This document shows positions 45,484-54,930 of a DNA stretch of 64,000 nt, in pieces. A program made the translations under genes and the position numbers. Every line of letters starts with the position of its first letter. The first letter of the stretch is position 1. The stretch comes from Pimelobacter simplex (lineage in GTDB: Bacteria; Actinomycetota; Actinomycetes; Propionibacteriales; Nocardioidaceae): contig JADCLI010000001.1 of the NCBI GenBank assembly GCA_016803235.1, positions 225,605 to 289,604 on the forward strand, read 5' to 3'. The notes beneath the pieces are model-generated. The model made no database searches, was not told the origin of the DNA, and was given only the letters and a program-made list of their open reading frames with translations.

Positions 45484-48264
45484 TCAGCCCGTCGCGACGA
45501 TCCCCCGCCGGAGCAGCTTGACCAGCGCCCGCGCGGTGTCGCGCACCGGCGTGCCCGCGGCGGCGTCGGCGATCTGCCCGGCGAAGTCGATCAGCTGCTT
45601 CATCTGGCGCACGAAGTCGCCGGCGGTCTGGTCGTTGCGGGTGATGATCTCGTCGAGCTCCTGGCCCTCCGCCCAACGCCAGGCGGTCCAGGCGAAGCCG
45701 GCGTCGGGCTTGCGCAGGAAGTCGAGCCGGTGCTGGCGCTCGAGACGCTCGAGCTCACCCCACAGCCGCGTCATCTCCTCGATGGTGACCGCGATCGCAC
45801 CGCCCGGCACGCTGGGCGGTCCCTCGTCGGGCCGGCGGGCCTCGTAGACCAGCGCGGACAGCACGGCGCCGAGCTGGGACGGCGTGAGGTCGTCCCACAG
45901 CCCGGTGCGCAACGCCTCGGCGGCGACGAGGTCGAGCTCGGAGTAGATCCGCATCAGGCCGCGGCCGCGCTCGGTCACCTCGTCCTCGCGCAGGTAGTCG
46001 AGGGCCTCGAGCACCTCGCAGACCCGGTCGAAGGTGCGGGCGACGGTGTTCGTGCGCCGCTCGATCCGCGCGGTCAGCAGGTCGGTGTCCTTCTGCAGCT
46101 TGGCGTGCCGCTCGGCCCACCGGGCGTGGTCCTCACGGTCGGCGCAGCCGTGGCAGGGGTGCTCGCGGACCTGGGCCCGCAGCGCCTGGACCTGCCGGGC
46201 GACGTCCTCGTCGACCGGTCCCCGCTCGGCGCGGGGCCGGGTGACCGACAGCGGCAGCGACCGGACCGCCTCCCGGACCTGCTGCGCGATGTCCTTGCGC
46301 TGGTGGGGGTTGCGGGCGTCGACCCGCTTGGGCAGCTTGATCCGGGCCACCGGCTCGACGGGGGTCGGGAAGTCCATCATCGCCAGGCGCCGGCCCTGCC
46401 GCTCGGCCGTGATCACCAGCGGCCGGTGGCCGTGCTCGGACAGGCCGGGGTCCACGACGACGGCGGGCCCGGCGAACTTGCCGACGGGTACGACGATCAC
46501 GTCGCCGGGCTGGAGCCTCTCGAGCGAGGCCAGTGCCTCGTCGCGACGATCCTGCCGGCGTACCTTGCTCGACTCCTTCTCCAACTCGGAGATCCGGCGG
46601 CGCAGCGCGGAGTACTCCATGAAGTCGCCGAGGTGGCACTGCGCGGCGTCGGCGTACCCGGCGAGGGCGTCCTCGGCCTTGCGCAGCTGGCGGGCCAGGC
46701 CGACGACGGCGCGGTCGGCCTGGAACTGGGCGAAGGACTGCTCGAGCAGCTCGCGTGCCTGGTGGCGCCCGTAGGAGTGCACCAGGTTGACCGCCATGTT
46801 GTACGACGGCCGGAAGCTGCTGCGCAGCGGGTAGGTGCGCGTCGAAGCCAGACCCGCCAGCTCGCGCGGGTTCATCCCGGGCTGCCAGAGCACCACGGCG
46901 TGGCCCTCGACGTCGAGCCCGCGCCGGCCGGCGCGGCCGGTGAGCTGGGTGTACTCCCCCGGGGTGATGTCGGCGTGCGTCTCGCCGTTCCACTTGCTGA
47001 GCTTCTCCAGCACCACGGTGCGGGCGGGCATGTTGATGCCGAGCGCGAGGGTCTCGGTGGCGAAGACGATCTTGATCAGTCCGCGCAGGTAGAGCTCCTC
47101 GACGCACTCCTTGAACGCGGGCAGCATGCCGGCGTGGTGCGCGGCCACCCCGCGCGAGGCGGCATCGAGGAAGTCGTGGTAGCCGAGCACGTGCAGGTCG
47201 GCCGACGGCAGGCCGCCGAGCGTGCTCTCGACGTACGCGATCACCTCGTCGCGCTCCTCGGGCGAGGTGAGCCGCAGGTTGGCGTCGAGGCACTGCTGGA
47301 CCGCCGCGTCGCAGCCGGCGCGGCTGAAGATGAAGTCGATGGCGGGCAGCAGGTTGTCGCGGCGCAGTCGCTCGACCACGTCGAGCCGACCGGGGATCCA
47401 GATCCGGCGTCCGTTGCCGACGTTGCGGCTGCCGGGCCCGCCCTGCCGGGACCCCTTGGCGGTGCGGTGGCCCTTGAGTCGGGTGGAGGCCCAGTCGTCA
47501 CGGGCCAGCTTCATCAGCTCGTCGTTGACGGGGGCGCCCTCGCGGACGAACCCGGCGGCGGCGTCGACGTCGGTCGACGCGAACAGGTCGAGCAGGCGGC
47601 GGCCGACCATGACGTGCTGGAACAGCGGCACCGGCCGCCGCTCGGCGACGATGGTGCGGGTCGAGCCGCGCACGGTCTCGAGCCACTCGCCGAACTCCTC
47701 GGCGTTGGACACCGTCGCGGACAGCGAGATCACCGAGACCGACTCCGGCAGGTGGATGATCACCTCCTCCCACACGGCGCCGCGGGAGCGGTCGGCGAGG
47801 TAATGGACCTCGTCCATCACCACGAAGCCCAGGCCCACCAGGGTGCGCGAGCGCGCGTAGAGCATGTTGCGCAGCACCTCGGTGGTCATCACGACGACCG
47901 GCGCCTCGCTGTTGATCGTCGTGTCGCCGGTCAGCAGCCCGACGTTCTCCTTGCCGTGGCGGGCGGCGAGGTCGGCGTACTTCTGGTTCGACAGCGCCTT
48001 GATCGGCGTCGTGTAGAAGCACTTGCGATCCGTCTCGAGGGCGAGGTGGACGGCGAACTCGCCCACCACCGTCTTCCCGGCGCCGGTGGGAGCGGCGACG
48101 AGCACCCCGTCGCCGTCCTCGACCGCCTTGCAGCCCTCGACCTGGAACTCGTCGAGCGGGAAGTCGTAGCCGGCGGCGAAGTCGCGGAAGACCGGATGGC
48201 CCTTGTCCTTGCGGTACGCCGCGTAGCGCTGCGCCGGGCTGAGCTGGTCGTCGTGCTCGCTCAT
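45484..48264 (-). CDS. helY: DEAD/DEAH-box helicase HelY (Ski2/Mtr4-like)
   Basis: A 926-residue superfamily-2 helicase. Motif I APTGAGKT, motif Ia TPIKALSNQKY, motif II VVMDEVHYL (DEVH), motif III SLSATVSN, motif IV-VI in FATETLALGINMPARTVVLEK and GEYTQLTGRAGRRGLD. A C-terminal accessory domain with coiled coil and a CHGCADREDH segment follows. This is the actinobacterial HelY family, related to eukaryotic RNA helicases of exosome cofactors. Its position after tatA-tatC matches the mycobacterial gene order. The ATG overlaps the diacylglycerol kinase stop. Confidence 0.93.
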   Translation of the reverse strand: MSEHDDQLSPAQRYAAYRKDKGHPVFRDFAAGYDFPLDEFQVEGCKAVEDGDGVLVAAPTGAGKTVVGEFAVHLALETDRKCFYTTPIKALSNQKYADLAARHGKENVGLLTGDTTINSEAPVVVMTTEVLRNMLYARSRTLVGLGFVVMDEVHYLADRSRGAVWEEVIIHLPESVSVISLSATVSNAEEFGEWLETVRGSTRTIVAERRPVPLFQHVMVGRRLLDLFASTDVDAAAGFVREGAPVNDELMKLARDDWASTRLKGHRTAKGSRQGGPGSRNVGNGRRIWIPGRLDVVERLRRDNLLPAIDFIFSRAGCDAAVQQCLDANLRLTSPEERDEVIAYVESTLGGLPSADLHVLGYHDFLDAASRGVAAHHAGMLPAFKECVEELYLRGLIKIVFATETLALGINMPARTVVLEKLSKWNGETHADITPGEYTQLTGRAGRRGLDVEGHAVVLWQPGMNPRELAGLASTRTYPLRSSFRPSYNMAVNLVHSYGRHQARELLEQSFAQFQADRAVVGLARQLRKAEDALAGYADAAQCHLGDFMEYSALRRRISELEKESSKVRRQDRRDEALASLERLQPGDVIVVPVGKFAGPAVVVDPGLSEHGHRPLVITAERQGRRLAMMDFPTPVEPVARIKLPKRVDARNPHQRKDIAQQVREAVRSLPLSVTRPRAERGPVDEDVARQVQALRAQVREHPCHGCADREDHARWAERHAKLQKDTDLLTARIERRTNTVARTFDRVCEVLEALDYLREDEVTERGRGLMRIYSELDLVAAEALRTGLWDDLTPSQLGAVLSALVYEARRPDEGPPSVPGGAIAVTIEEMTRLWGELERLERQHRLDFLRKPDAGFAWTAWRWAEGQELDEIITRNDQTAGDFVRQMKQLIDFAGQIADAAAGTPVRDTARALVKLLRRGIVATG

Positions 48265-49130
48265 GCGATCACCTCCAACGCCCCGGGGACGGACTCGACC
48301 GTCAGCGGCAGCGGGCCGAAGCGCTCGCCGTCGGCGTACCCGACGATGCCGGAGCAGGCGACGGTGACCCGCCGCACCCGGTGGCGCTCGTACTGGGGAT
48401 GGGTCACGTGGCTCCCGTCGAACAGCTTCGGATAGGTCCGTACCAGCTCGCGCCGGCTCAGCGGCTTGATCAGCACCACGTCGAGCAGGCCGTCGTCGAG
48501 CTCGGCGCCGTGGGTGATCCGCAGGCCGCCGCCGAACGACGGCCCGTTGCCGACTGCCACCAGGGTCGCCTCGACCTGCCGCTCGACACCGTCGAGCTCG
48601 AGGACGTAGCGCAGCGGCCGGAGGACCGGCAGCTCGGCGAGGGTCGCGAGGTTGTAGCGCATCTGGCCCCTCGGCCAGCGCATCCGGTTGGCCCGTTCGT
48701 TGACGACCGCGTCGAAGCCGGCGGCCAGGACGCAGCCGAAGTAGCGACCGCCGGTACGGGCCAGGTCGACGGTGCGCGGGGCGCCGTGGAGGATCCGTAC
48801 GGCGGCCGCGGCTCCGTCCCCGCGGGGAAGGTCGAAGTAGCGGGCGAAGTCGTTGCCGGTCCCGGCGGGCAGGATGCCGAGCGGGACGCCGGTGTCGGCG
48901 ACGGCCTGCATCCCGAGGTTGACCATCCCGTCGCCGCCGCACACGACGAGCGCGTCCGGCTCCTCGGCGGCTGCCAGCCGGGCCAGGTCGAGGGCCTCGT
49001 CGGCGTCGCGGCCGGTGAGCGACGTCGTACGCCACCCGGCCCCGTGGAAGCGCGGCAACGCCTCGTCGCGCATCCGCGCGCCACGCCCCTTGCCCGAGGT
49101 GGGGTTGGTCAGGACGATCGCGCGGGGCAC
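48261..49130 (-). CDS. Diacylglycerol kinase catalytic-domain lipid kinase
   Basis: This 289-residue protein has LTNPTSGKGRGARM, the nucleotide-binding VVCGGDGMVNLGMQAV and GILPAGTGNDFARYFDL (DAGK catalytic motifs GGDG and GTxNDFAR), then VGNGPSFGGGLRITHGAELDDGLLDVVLIKPLSRRELV. It phosphorylates diacylglycerol or a similar lipid using ATP. It sits between tatC and helY and overlaps helY by 4 bases. Confidence 0.92.
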   Translation of the reverse strand: MPRAIVLTNPTSGKGRGARMRDEALPRFHGAGWRTTSLTGRDADEALDLARLAAAEEPDALVVCGGDGMVNLGMQAVADTGVPLGILPAGTGNDFARYFDLPRGDGAAAAVRILHGAPRTVDLARTGGRYFGCVLAAGFDAVVNERANRMRWPRGQMRYNLATLAELPVLRPLRYVLELDGVERQVEATLVAVGNGPSFGGGLRITHGAELDDGLLDVVLIKPLSRRELVRTYPKLFDGSHVTHPQYERHRVRRVTVACSGIVGYADGERFGPLPLTVESVPGALEVIA

Positions 49131-49150
49131 GGTTGAAGGCTAGCGCCGGG

Positions 49151-49993
49151 TCACAGGTCGAGTGGGCTGGCCTCGTCGGGCGACAGGCCGGCGTTGATCG
49201 CCCGGCGCTCCCGACGGCGGTCGTTGAGGCGGGCGATCACCTCGGAGACGAGGAAGAGCACGATCATCGGGACGGCCATGAAGGTCATCGTGAAGGGGTC
49301 GCCGGAGGGCGTCATGACGGCAGCGAAGATGAACGTGCCGACGATCATCCACGGCCGGTGCGCGCCGAGCGACTTGCCCTTGAGGAGGCCGGCCAGGTTG
49401 AGCAGCACCACGAAGACCGGGATCTCGAAGGCGATGCCGAAGCCGAGCAGTGTGCGGCTGAAGAAGGTGAGGTAGTCGTTGAACTCGACCAGGTTGGTCA
49501 ACCCCTCCGGGTTGAGCCCGATCAGGATCTCCAGGCCCTTCGGCAAGGTGACGTAGCCCAGCACGACGCCGGCGATGAACAGGGGTCCGGCGATGGCGGC
49601 GAAGATCCCGGTCCACCGCTTCTCGTTCGGGTGCAGCCCGGGGAGGATGAACGCCCAGATCTGGTAGAGCCAGACCGGGCTCGAGGCGACCAGCGCGGTG
49701 AGACCGCACAGCTTGAGATAGAGCAGGAAGCCGCCGGCGGGGCCGGAGGTGGTCGCCTCGCTGGAGCCCTCGGGCAGCTTGGCCTGCGCCGCGAAGTAGG
49801 GGTCGACGACGAGGTCGTAGACCCAGTCGAAGAAGAACAGCGCGATGCCGAAGGTCACCAGGACCGCGAACGCGGCCTTGAGCAGCCGCGCGCGCAGCTC
49901 GCGCAGGTGGTCGGACAGCGCCATCCGGCCGTCGTCGCCGACGGAATGGACGGGCTTTCCGATGAAGAGCTTGAGGAAACCCGTGAACGCCAA
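49151..49993 (-). CDS. tatC: Sec-independent protein translocase TatC
   Basis: A 280-residue membrane protein with six transmembrane helices. The N-terminal motif LSDHLRELRARLLKAAF, the conserved Pro-Gly in FILPGLHPNEKRW and the internal YLTFFSRTLLGFGIAFEIPVFVVLLN are TatC hallmarks. It recognises twin-arginine signals such as that of the PhoX-like protein at 4411. It follows tatA by 2 bases. An extended N-terminus (MAFTGFLKLFIGKPVHSVGDDGR) is typical of actinobacteria. Confidence 0.95.
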   Translation of the reverse strand: MAFTGFLKLFIGKPVHSVGDDGRMALSDHLRELRARLLKAAFAVLVTFGIALFFFDWVYDLVVDPYFAAQAKLPEGSSEATTSGPAGGFLLYLKLCGLTALVASSPVWLYQIWAFILPGLHPNEKRWTGIFAAIAGPLFIAGVVLGYVTLPKGLEILIGLNPEGLTNLVEFNDYLTFFSRTLLGFGIAFEIPVFVVLLNLAGLLKGKSLGAHRPWMIVGTFIFAAVMTPSGDPFTMTFMAVPMIVLFLVSEVIARLNDRRRERRAINAGLSPDEASPLDL

Positions 49994-49995
49994 GG

Positions 49996-50274
49996 TCAGG
50001 CGTTGTTCTCGCGGCGGTCCTCGACGATCTCGCCCTCGGCCACGTCATCGAGCCGGCCGTCGGCGGCGGCGTTGAGCTCGCCCGTCGACGTGGTGGGCTT
50101 CTTCTTCTTGTCCTCGTCGTCGCGCAGGCCCTTGGTCTCGGCCTTGAAGATCCGCAGCGCCTGACCCGTGCCTCGAGCGAGGTCAGGGAGCTTGGCCGCC
50201 CCGAAGACCAGGATCACGATCGCCAGGATGATGAGCCACTCGGCTCCCTGGGGCATTGCGAGCAGGGGAAACAT
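49996..50274 (-). CDS. tatA: Twin-arginine translocase subunit TatA
   Basis: A small protein, 92 residues from ATG 50274 or 86 from ATG 50256. It has one N-terminal transmembrane helix (EWLIILAIVILVFGAAKLPDLARG with the conserved F-G...L-P/G hinge), an amphipathic helix (QALRIFKAETKGLRDD) and a charged tail. TatA rings form the pore for Tat transport. It is immediately upstream of tatC and 59 bases downstream of pafC. Confidence 0.94.
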   Translation of the reverse strand: MFPLLAMPQGAEWLIILAIVILVFGAAKLPDLARGTGQALRIFKAETKGLRDDEDKKKKPTTSTGELNAAADGRLDDVAEGEIVEDRRENNA

Positions 50275-50333
50275 CGGCGGGGACCAACTCTCGATCGTCG
50301 GGTTGAGCTGACGGGGCCCATGCTACGCCCTCG

Positions 50334-51341
50334 TCACCTGTACAGCCTGAGGGTCTCCTGTGCGCGGGCGGTGAAAGTGTCGGTGAATTCCGCGGGGCGG
50401 ACGACCGTCGCGTGGGGTGCGAGCCGGAGCAGCAGCCGGGTCAGCCAGCGGCGGTCGACCACCACCAGGTCGACCTCCGCCGATCCGTCGTCCTGCGGTC
50501 GTACGTCGCGCACGGGGTAGTAGTCGGTCGCCCACCGCGCCGGCGGTCCCAGGCGAAGGGTGACCACGGTGGCGTCGGGTGTGAGGTCGTCGGCGAACAG
50601 GCCGTCGCTGAGGTCGCGCGGCTCCCTGGCGGGCGTGGTCCGGGCCGACGGGAGCAGCTCGGCCTTGGTGATCCGGTCCAGTCGGAACAGCCGGTCGGCC
50701 TCGGCGCGGTGGCAGTGCGCGTCGAGGTAGGAGAACACGCCGTGGGTCACCACGCCGAAGGGATCGACCACCCGCTCGGACTCCTCGTCACGCGAGGGCA
50801 CGAAGTAGAGCAGCCGCAGCTGCCGGCCGGACGCCACGGCCTCCTCGACCAGTGCGGTGAGCTGGGCCACGACGACCTGCTGCGCGTCGCGGGGCGAGGG
50901 CGTGACCTCGACGTGCGGAGCACCCGCGGCCGCCTCCAGCTTGGCCAGCACCCGGTCGACCAGCTCGGGGCTCGCGCCGGCGGACGCCGTGTCGCGGAGC
51001 ATCCGGAGCGCGACGATCATCGCCGATGCCTCGGTCGCACTCAGCCGCAGCGGCCGGGCCAGGTAGTCGGCGTTCTCGACCCGGATCACGCCCTCGGTGA
51101 CCGGGCTGCCCTCCTCGGTGACGATGGCGTCGAGGTCGACGTCGATCAGGTCGTCCGGCAGCCCGCCCGGCAGGCCGCACATGAACAGCACCTTGAGGTC
51201 CTGCACGACCTGCTTCGGTGTGGTGCCCAGCAGCTGGGCCGCCTCCTCGAGGCGGACGCCGTCGCGGTGGTGCAGGAAGGGCACCAGGGTCAGCAGTCGG
51301 GCGACCTGGTCGCGAGCCCCCGGTGCCGGCGTACGGCTCAT
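50334..51341 (-). CDS. pafC: WYL-domain transcription factor PafC
   Basis: This 335-residue protein has an N-terminal winged-helix (RDQVARLLTLVPFLHHRDGVRLEEAAQLLGTTPKQVVQDLKVLFMCGLPG), a WYL domain (LRLLYFVPSRDEESERVVDPFGVVTHGVFSYLDAHCHRAEADRLFRLDRI) and a WCX C-terminal extension. With PafB it forms the heterodimeric activator of the LexA/RecA-independent DNA-damage response in mycobacteria. The ATG at 51341 has a GAGGCG ribosome site. A paired-palindrome repeat separates it from pafB. Confidence 0.93.
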   Translation of the reverse strand: MSRTPAPGARDQVARLLTLVPFLHHRDGVRLEEAAQLLGTTPKQVVQDLKVLFMCGLPGGLPDDLIDVDLDAIVTEEGSPVTEGVIRVENADYLARPLRLSATEASAMIVALRMLRDTASAGASPELVDRVLAKLEAAAGAPHVEVTPSPRDAQQVVVAQLTALVEEAVASGRQLRLLYFVPSRDEESERVVDPFGVVTHGVFSYLDAHCHRAEADRLFRLDRITKAELLPSARTTPAREPRDLSDGLFADDLTPDATVVTLRLGPPARWATDYYPVRDVRPQDDGSAEVDLVVVDRRWLTRLLLRLAPHATVVRPAEFTDTFTARAQETLRLYR

Positions 51342-51360
51342 CTGACGCCTCCCCGGGGTC

Positions 51361-51421
51361 GCGGTTTGGTCCCAAACCGCACGACTTCTCGGCGTGTCGC
51401 TGCGGTTTGGGACCAAACCGC
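51361..51421. repeat. Paired palindrome, copy A (between pafB and pafC)
   Basis: GCGGTTTGGTCCCAAACCGC (51361-51380), a 21-base spacer ending CGGCGTGTCGCT, then the exact reverse complement GCGGTTTGGGACCAAACCGC (51402-51421). Each half is a 9-2-9 palindrome; together the RNA could form two small hairpins or one 20-bp stem. It is the best-preserved of four copies (see 56289, 57375 and 63863). Confidence 0.9.
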
Positions 51422-51435
51422 AACGCTCCGGCCGC

Positions 51436-52398
51436 TCACGAGACCACCTGCTCGAGACGCGCGACGACCTGCTCGCGTACGGCGAGCGGCTCGAGGAGCA
51501 CCACGTCGGGACCGTGCGAGAGCACCTCGTCGGCCAGTCCCTGGGTGGGGCGGACGAGCACGACCCGGTCCCAACCGGTGCGGTCGTCTGGACCGTCGAC
51601 ACCGACCTCGATCCGGTCAGCGGCACGGCGCAGGCCGTGCCCGGCGCCGTCGCGCACGAGCAGCACGGCGGTCGTGCTGGGGATCGGTGGGGCCATCCGC
51701 CGCGCGATCTCGCGCACGTCGGTCTCCGGCGGGACGTCGTAGGCCCGTGGCGGGCCGACGAGCTGGACCTCGCCCTGGACCCGCGACAGCCGGAAGACGC
51801 GCTCGGCGGCCCGGTCGGCGTCGTATCCGACGAGGTACCAGCGTCCGGAGTAGCGCACGACACCCCAGGGCTGGACCCGTCGGCGCATCGGCGCGTCGGC
51901 GTCGGGGCGCTGGTAGTCGAACTCGATGGCGTTGCGCTCGCAGACCGCCACCCAGCACTTCTCGAAGGCGGGCTCCTCGGCCGTGAGCAGCGGCCGGGCG
52001 ATCTCGAGCGCGTCGAGGTCGACCTCGATGCCGGCGGCGGTGAGCTTGCGTACGGCGTCGGTCGTCGCCTGCGCCATCGTGGCGTGCTGCCACACCCGCG
52101 AGGCGATCCCGACGACCGCAGCCTCCTCGGGCGTCAGCTCCACGTCGGGCAGGGCGAACGCCTCCGGCGGGATGCGGTAGCCGACCTCGTCCTCGAAGAG
52201 CGGGTCGATCGTCGCGACCTCGACGGGTACGCCGAGGCCGCGCAGCTCCTCCTTGTCCCGCTCGAACATCTTCTCGAAGGCGTCGAGGCGGGAGTCGGGG
52301 TACAGCAGCTCGCGGATCCGCTCCTTGGCGATCGGCCTGCGCTGCACCAGGAGCATGATCAGCAGGTTGAGGAGACGCTCACTCTTCGGTGCTGGCAT
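51436..52398 (-). CDS. pafB: WYL-domain transcription factor PafB
   Basis: A 320-residue paralogue of PafC with N-terminal HTH (SERLLNLLIMLLVQRRPIAKERIRELLYPDSRLDAFEKMFERDKEELRGLGVPVE), a WYL domain (NAIEFDYQRPDADAPMRRRVQPWGVVRYSGRWYLVGYDADRAAERVFRLSRV) and a WCX domain. The ATG at 52398 (MPAPKSERLL) is the family-like start and overlaps the FKBP gene by 20 bases. Together with pafC it regulates DNA-damage genes; its location beside pafA is conserved. Confidence 0.93.
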   Translation of the reverse strand: MPAPKSERLLNLLIMLLVQRRPIAKERIRELLYPDSRLDAFEKMFERDKEELRGLGVPVEVATIDPLFEDEVGYRIPPEAFALPDVELTPEEAAVVGIASRVWQHATMAQATTDAVRKLTAAGIEVDLDALEIARPLLTAEEPAFEKCWVAVCERNAIEFDYQRPDADAPMRRRVQPWGVVRYSGRWYLVGYDADRAAERVFRLSRVQGEVQLVGPPRAYDVPPETDVREIARRMAPPIPSTTAVLLVRDGAGHGLRRAADRIEVGVDGPDDRTGWDRVVLVRPTQGLADEVLSHGPDVVLLEPLAVREQVVARLEQVVS

Positions 52399-53485
52399 CC
52401 GTGCTCGGTTCGGGGGCGGGGGTGGTGGCGCCCTCGGTCGGGGCGGCACCGTCGGTCGGCGTGGCCTCCGGCGCGGGCTCCGGCTTGGGCGGGGTGTCGG
52501 CGGCGTCGAGGATGTCGACGACGAAGTAGAGCGTGGAGTTGGCGGGGATGTCCTCACCCTGGGCCTGGTCGCCGTACCCGAGCTTCGGCGGGATCTGGAT
52601 CATCACCCGGCTGCCCACCGGGAGCCCGACGAGGGCCTGCGACCAGCCCTTGACCACGGAAGCGTCCTTGCCGCCCACCACGGCCTCGAGACCGCGGCCG
52701 TCGGCGTAGCTGGCGTCGAACGGCTTCTCGGCGCCCGGGATCTGGCCGAGGTAGCTGACCAGGATGGTCTGGCCCTTGGTGACCGCCGGTCCTGTGCCCT
52801 TCGTGAGGGTCGCGACCTCGAGGTCGCCGCTCGGCTTCGGTGCGTCCGCGAAGTCGAGGCTGGCCGGCAGGCCGGCGTCCTCGACGATCTTCGGCGCCCA
52901 GGCCGGCGCCGCCTCCTCGGTGCCCTCCGGGCCGGCGACACCGACGATGTCGGCGACGAAAAGCAACCCGTCCTCGTTGCCGATGTCGAGGCCCGCGAGC
53001 AGGCCGGCGGCCTGACTGCCGAGGTAGCCACCGAAGGCGACGTCGCTGCCGACGGTCACCGCGAGCCGGCTGCCGACCTTCTGGCCCGCCTTGATCTGGT
53101 CGGCGAAGCCCAGTGAGAGCAGGTCGGTGAGGGTCTGCGGCTCCTTCTCGGTGCCGACCTTGACCAGGGTGCTGAGCGAGTCGGCGGCGTAGCTGTCGAA
53201 CGGGACCTTGTGGGTCCAGCCGTCGGCGAGGGTGAACTCGACGCGGACGACGTCACCCTTCTTCAGCGTGGCGCCGTCACCCTCGGTGACCACCTTCGTC
53301 ACCGGCTTCTCCGCGGTCATCACGGACTTCCAGTCCAGCTTCGGCGCCTCGCCGACCGAGCCACTGATCGTGACCGCGTCGAGGCCCTTGGCCTGGTCGG
53401 AGTCCGAACCGCCGCACGCCGCGAGGGCGAGACTGGCCGGCAGCAGGGTCGAGAGGAGGAGCATCGAGGGACGTCGCAGGCGCAT
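52379..53485 (-). CDS. FKBP-type peptidyl-prolyl isomerase lipoprotein (two FKBP-like domains)
   Basis: This 368-residue lipoprotein has signal peptide MRLRRPSMLLLSTLLPASLALAACGG (lipobox LAAC). A first, degenerate FKBP-like domain (LKKGDVVRVEFTLADGWTHKVPFDSY...GQKVGSRLAVTVGSDVAFG) and a canonical second one (VTKGQTILVSYLGQIPGAEKPFDASYADGRG...VVKGWSQALVGLPVGSRVMIQIPPKLGYGDQ...NSTLYFVVDILD) follow, then a Thr/Pro/Glu-rich tail. It probably helps fold exported proteins at the outer face of the membrane. The neighbourhood (pafA, pafB) is conserved in actinobacteria. The ATG at 53485 is preferred over a TTG at 53497. Confidence 0.92.
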   Translation of the reverse strand: MRLRRPSMLLLSTLLPASLALAACGGSDSDQAKGLDAVTISGSVGEAPKLDWKSVMTAEKPVTKVVTEGDGATLKKGDVVRVEFTLADGWTHKVPFDSYAADSLSTLVKVGTEKEPQTLTDLLSLGFADQIKAGQKVGSRLAVTVGSDVAFGGYLGSQAAGLLAGLDIGNEDGLLFVADIVGVAGPEGTEEAAPAWAPKIVEDAGLPASLDFADAPKPSGDLEVATLTKGTGPAVTKGQTILVSYLGQIPGAEKPFDASYADGRGLEAVVGGKDASVVKGWSQALVGLPVGSRVMIQIPPKLGYGDQAQGEDIPANSTLYFVVDILDAADTPPKPEPAPEATPTDGAAPTEGATTPAPEPSTDASTEE

Positions 53486-53524
53486 CAGCACGCGCAAACC
53501 CTACCGAGTGCCCGAAGGCTTGTG

Positions 53525-54886
53525 TCACATGCCGTCGATCAGGCGTTGCACCCGCTCGTCGTACGCCCGGAACGGGTCCTTGCAGAGCACCGTGCGCTGC
53601 GCCTGGTCGTTGAGCTTGAGGTGCACCCAGTCGACCGTGAAGTCCCGGCGGCGCTCCTGGGCGCGGCGGATGAACTCGCCGCGCAGGCGGGCACGAGTGT
53701 TCTGGGGCGGGACCGACTTGGCCTCGAAGATCTTCAGGTCGCTGGTGACCCGGGCGACGGCGCCGCGCTTCTCCAGCAGGTAGTAGAGGCCGCGACCGCG
53801 GTGGATGTCGTGGTAGGCCAGGTCGAGCTGGGCGACCCTCGGGTGGCTCAGCGGGATGCCGTGCTTGGCGCGGTAGCGGTCGATCAGCTTCCACTTGATG
53901 ACCCAGTCGATCTCGCGGTCGACCAGGCTGAGGTCGTCGGACTCGACCGCCTTGAGGCCGCGCTCCCACAGGTCGAGCGCGCGCTCGATGACCGGTGTGG
54001 AGACGCCGCGGCGGTCGACGAAGTCGCGGGCCTTGGCGAGGTACTCGCCCTGGATGTCGAGGGCGCTGGCCTCCCGGCCGTTGGCGAGGCGGACCTTGCG
54101 GCGGCCGGTGACGTCGTGCGAGATCTCGCGGATCGCGCGGATCGGGTTCTCCATCGTGAGGTCGCGCATCACCACGCCCTCCTCGATCATCCGCAGCACC
54201 AGGTCGCAGGAGGCGACCTTGAGCATCGTGGTGGTCTCGCTCATGTTGGAGTCGCCGACGATGACGTGGAGGCGGCGGTACTTCTCCGCGTCGGCGTGCG
54301 GCTCGTCGCGGGTGTTGATGATCGGGCGGCTCCGCGTGGTCGCGCTGCTCACGCCCTCCCAGATGTGCTCGGCGCGCTGGCTGACCGAGTAGCTGGTGCC
54401 CCGGGGGGTCTGGGTGACCTTCCCGGCGCCGACGATGATCTGCCGGGTCACCAGGAAGGGGATCAGCACGTCGGCGAGGCGACTGAACTCCCCGGCCCGG
54501 CTGACCAGGTAGTTCTCGTGACAGCCGTAGGAGTTGCCGGCCGAGTCGGTGTTGTTCTTGAACAGGTAGATCTCGCCCGCGATGCCCTCGTCGTGCAGCC
54601 GCTGCTCGGCGTCCAGCAGCAGCCCCTCGAGGACCCGCTCCCCCGCCTTGTCGTGCGTCACCAGCTCGGTCACGTCGTCGCACTCGGGCGTGGCGTACTC
54701 CGGGTGGCTGCCCACGTCGAGGTAGAGGCGCGCTCCGTTGCGGAGGAACACGTTGCTGCTGCGCCCCCAGCTGACGACCTTGCGGAACAGGTAGCGCGCG
54801 ACCTCGTCGGGACTGAGTCGCCGCTGTCCGCGGAACGTGCACGTGACGCCGTACTCGTTCTCGATCCCGAAGATCCGACGGTCCAT
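53525..54886 (-). CDS. pafA: Pup-protein ligase PafA
   Basis: A 453-residue glutamine-synthetase-fold ligase. The opening [18 protein letters not shown] holds the ATP/metal glutamates (GIENEYG), [16 protein letters not shown] contains the catalytic D57, and [22 protein letters not shown] and [30 protein letters not shown] follow, as in the PafA/Dop family. It joins Pup's C-terminal Glu to substrate lysines. A leaderless promoter (TAATGT, 54898-54893 on the minus strand) lies 6 bases before the ATG. Confidence 0.97.
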   Translation of the reverse strand: MDRRIFGIENEYGVTCTFRGQRRLSPDEVARYLFRKVVSWGRSSNVFLRNGARLYLDVGSHPEYATPECDDVTELVTHDKAGERVLEGLLLDAEQRLHDEGIAGEIYLFKNNTDSAGNSYGCHENYLVSRAGEFSRLADVLIPFLVTRQIIVGAGKVTQTPRGTSYSVSQRAEHIWEGVSSATTRSRPIINTRDEPHADAEKYRRLHVIVGDSNMSETTTMLKVASCDLVLRMIEEGVVMRDLTMENPIRAIREISHDVTGRRKVRLANGREASALDIQGEYLAKARDFVDRRGVSTPVIERALDLWERGLKAVESDDLSLVDREIDWVIKWKLIDRYRAKHGIPLSHPRVAQLDLAYHDIHRGRGLYYLLEKRGAVARVTSDLKIFEAKSVPPQNTRARLRGEFIRRAQERRRDFTVDWVHLKLNDQAQRTVLCKDPFRAYDERVQRLIDGM

Positions 54887-54892
54887 GTACGC

Positions 54893-54898
54893 ACATTA
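54893..54898 (-). promoter_or_regulatory. -10 element of a leaderless pafA transcript
   Basis: TAATGT on the minus strand, 6 bases upstream of the pafA ATG (54886), with no ribosome binding site between. The opposite-strand oxidoreductase begins within 45 bases. Confidence 0.45.
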
Positions 54899-54930
54899 CT
54901 GCTGTGGTGGGCAGCGGGTACCTCACTCGC

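Noticed and set aside
45730-48435. About 900-codon open frame on the plus strand opposite helY
   Set aside because: Low-complexity antisense translation of the HelY gene; no ribosome site or domain.
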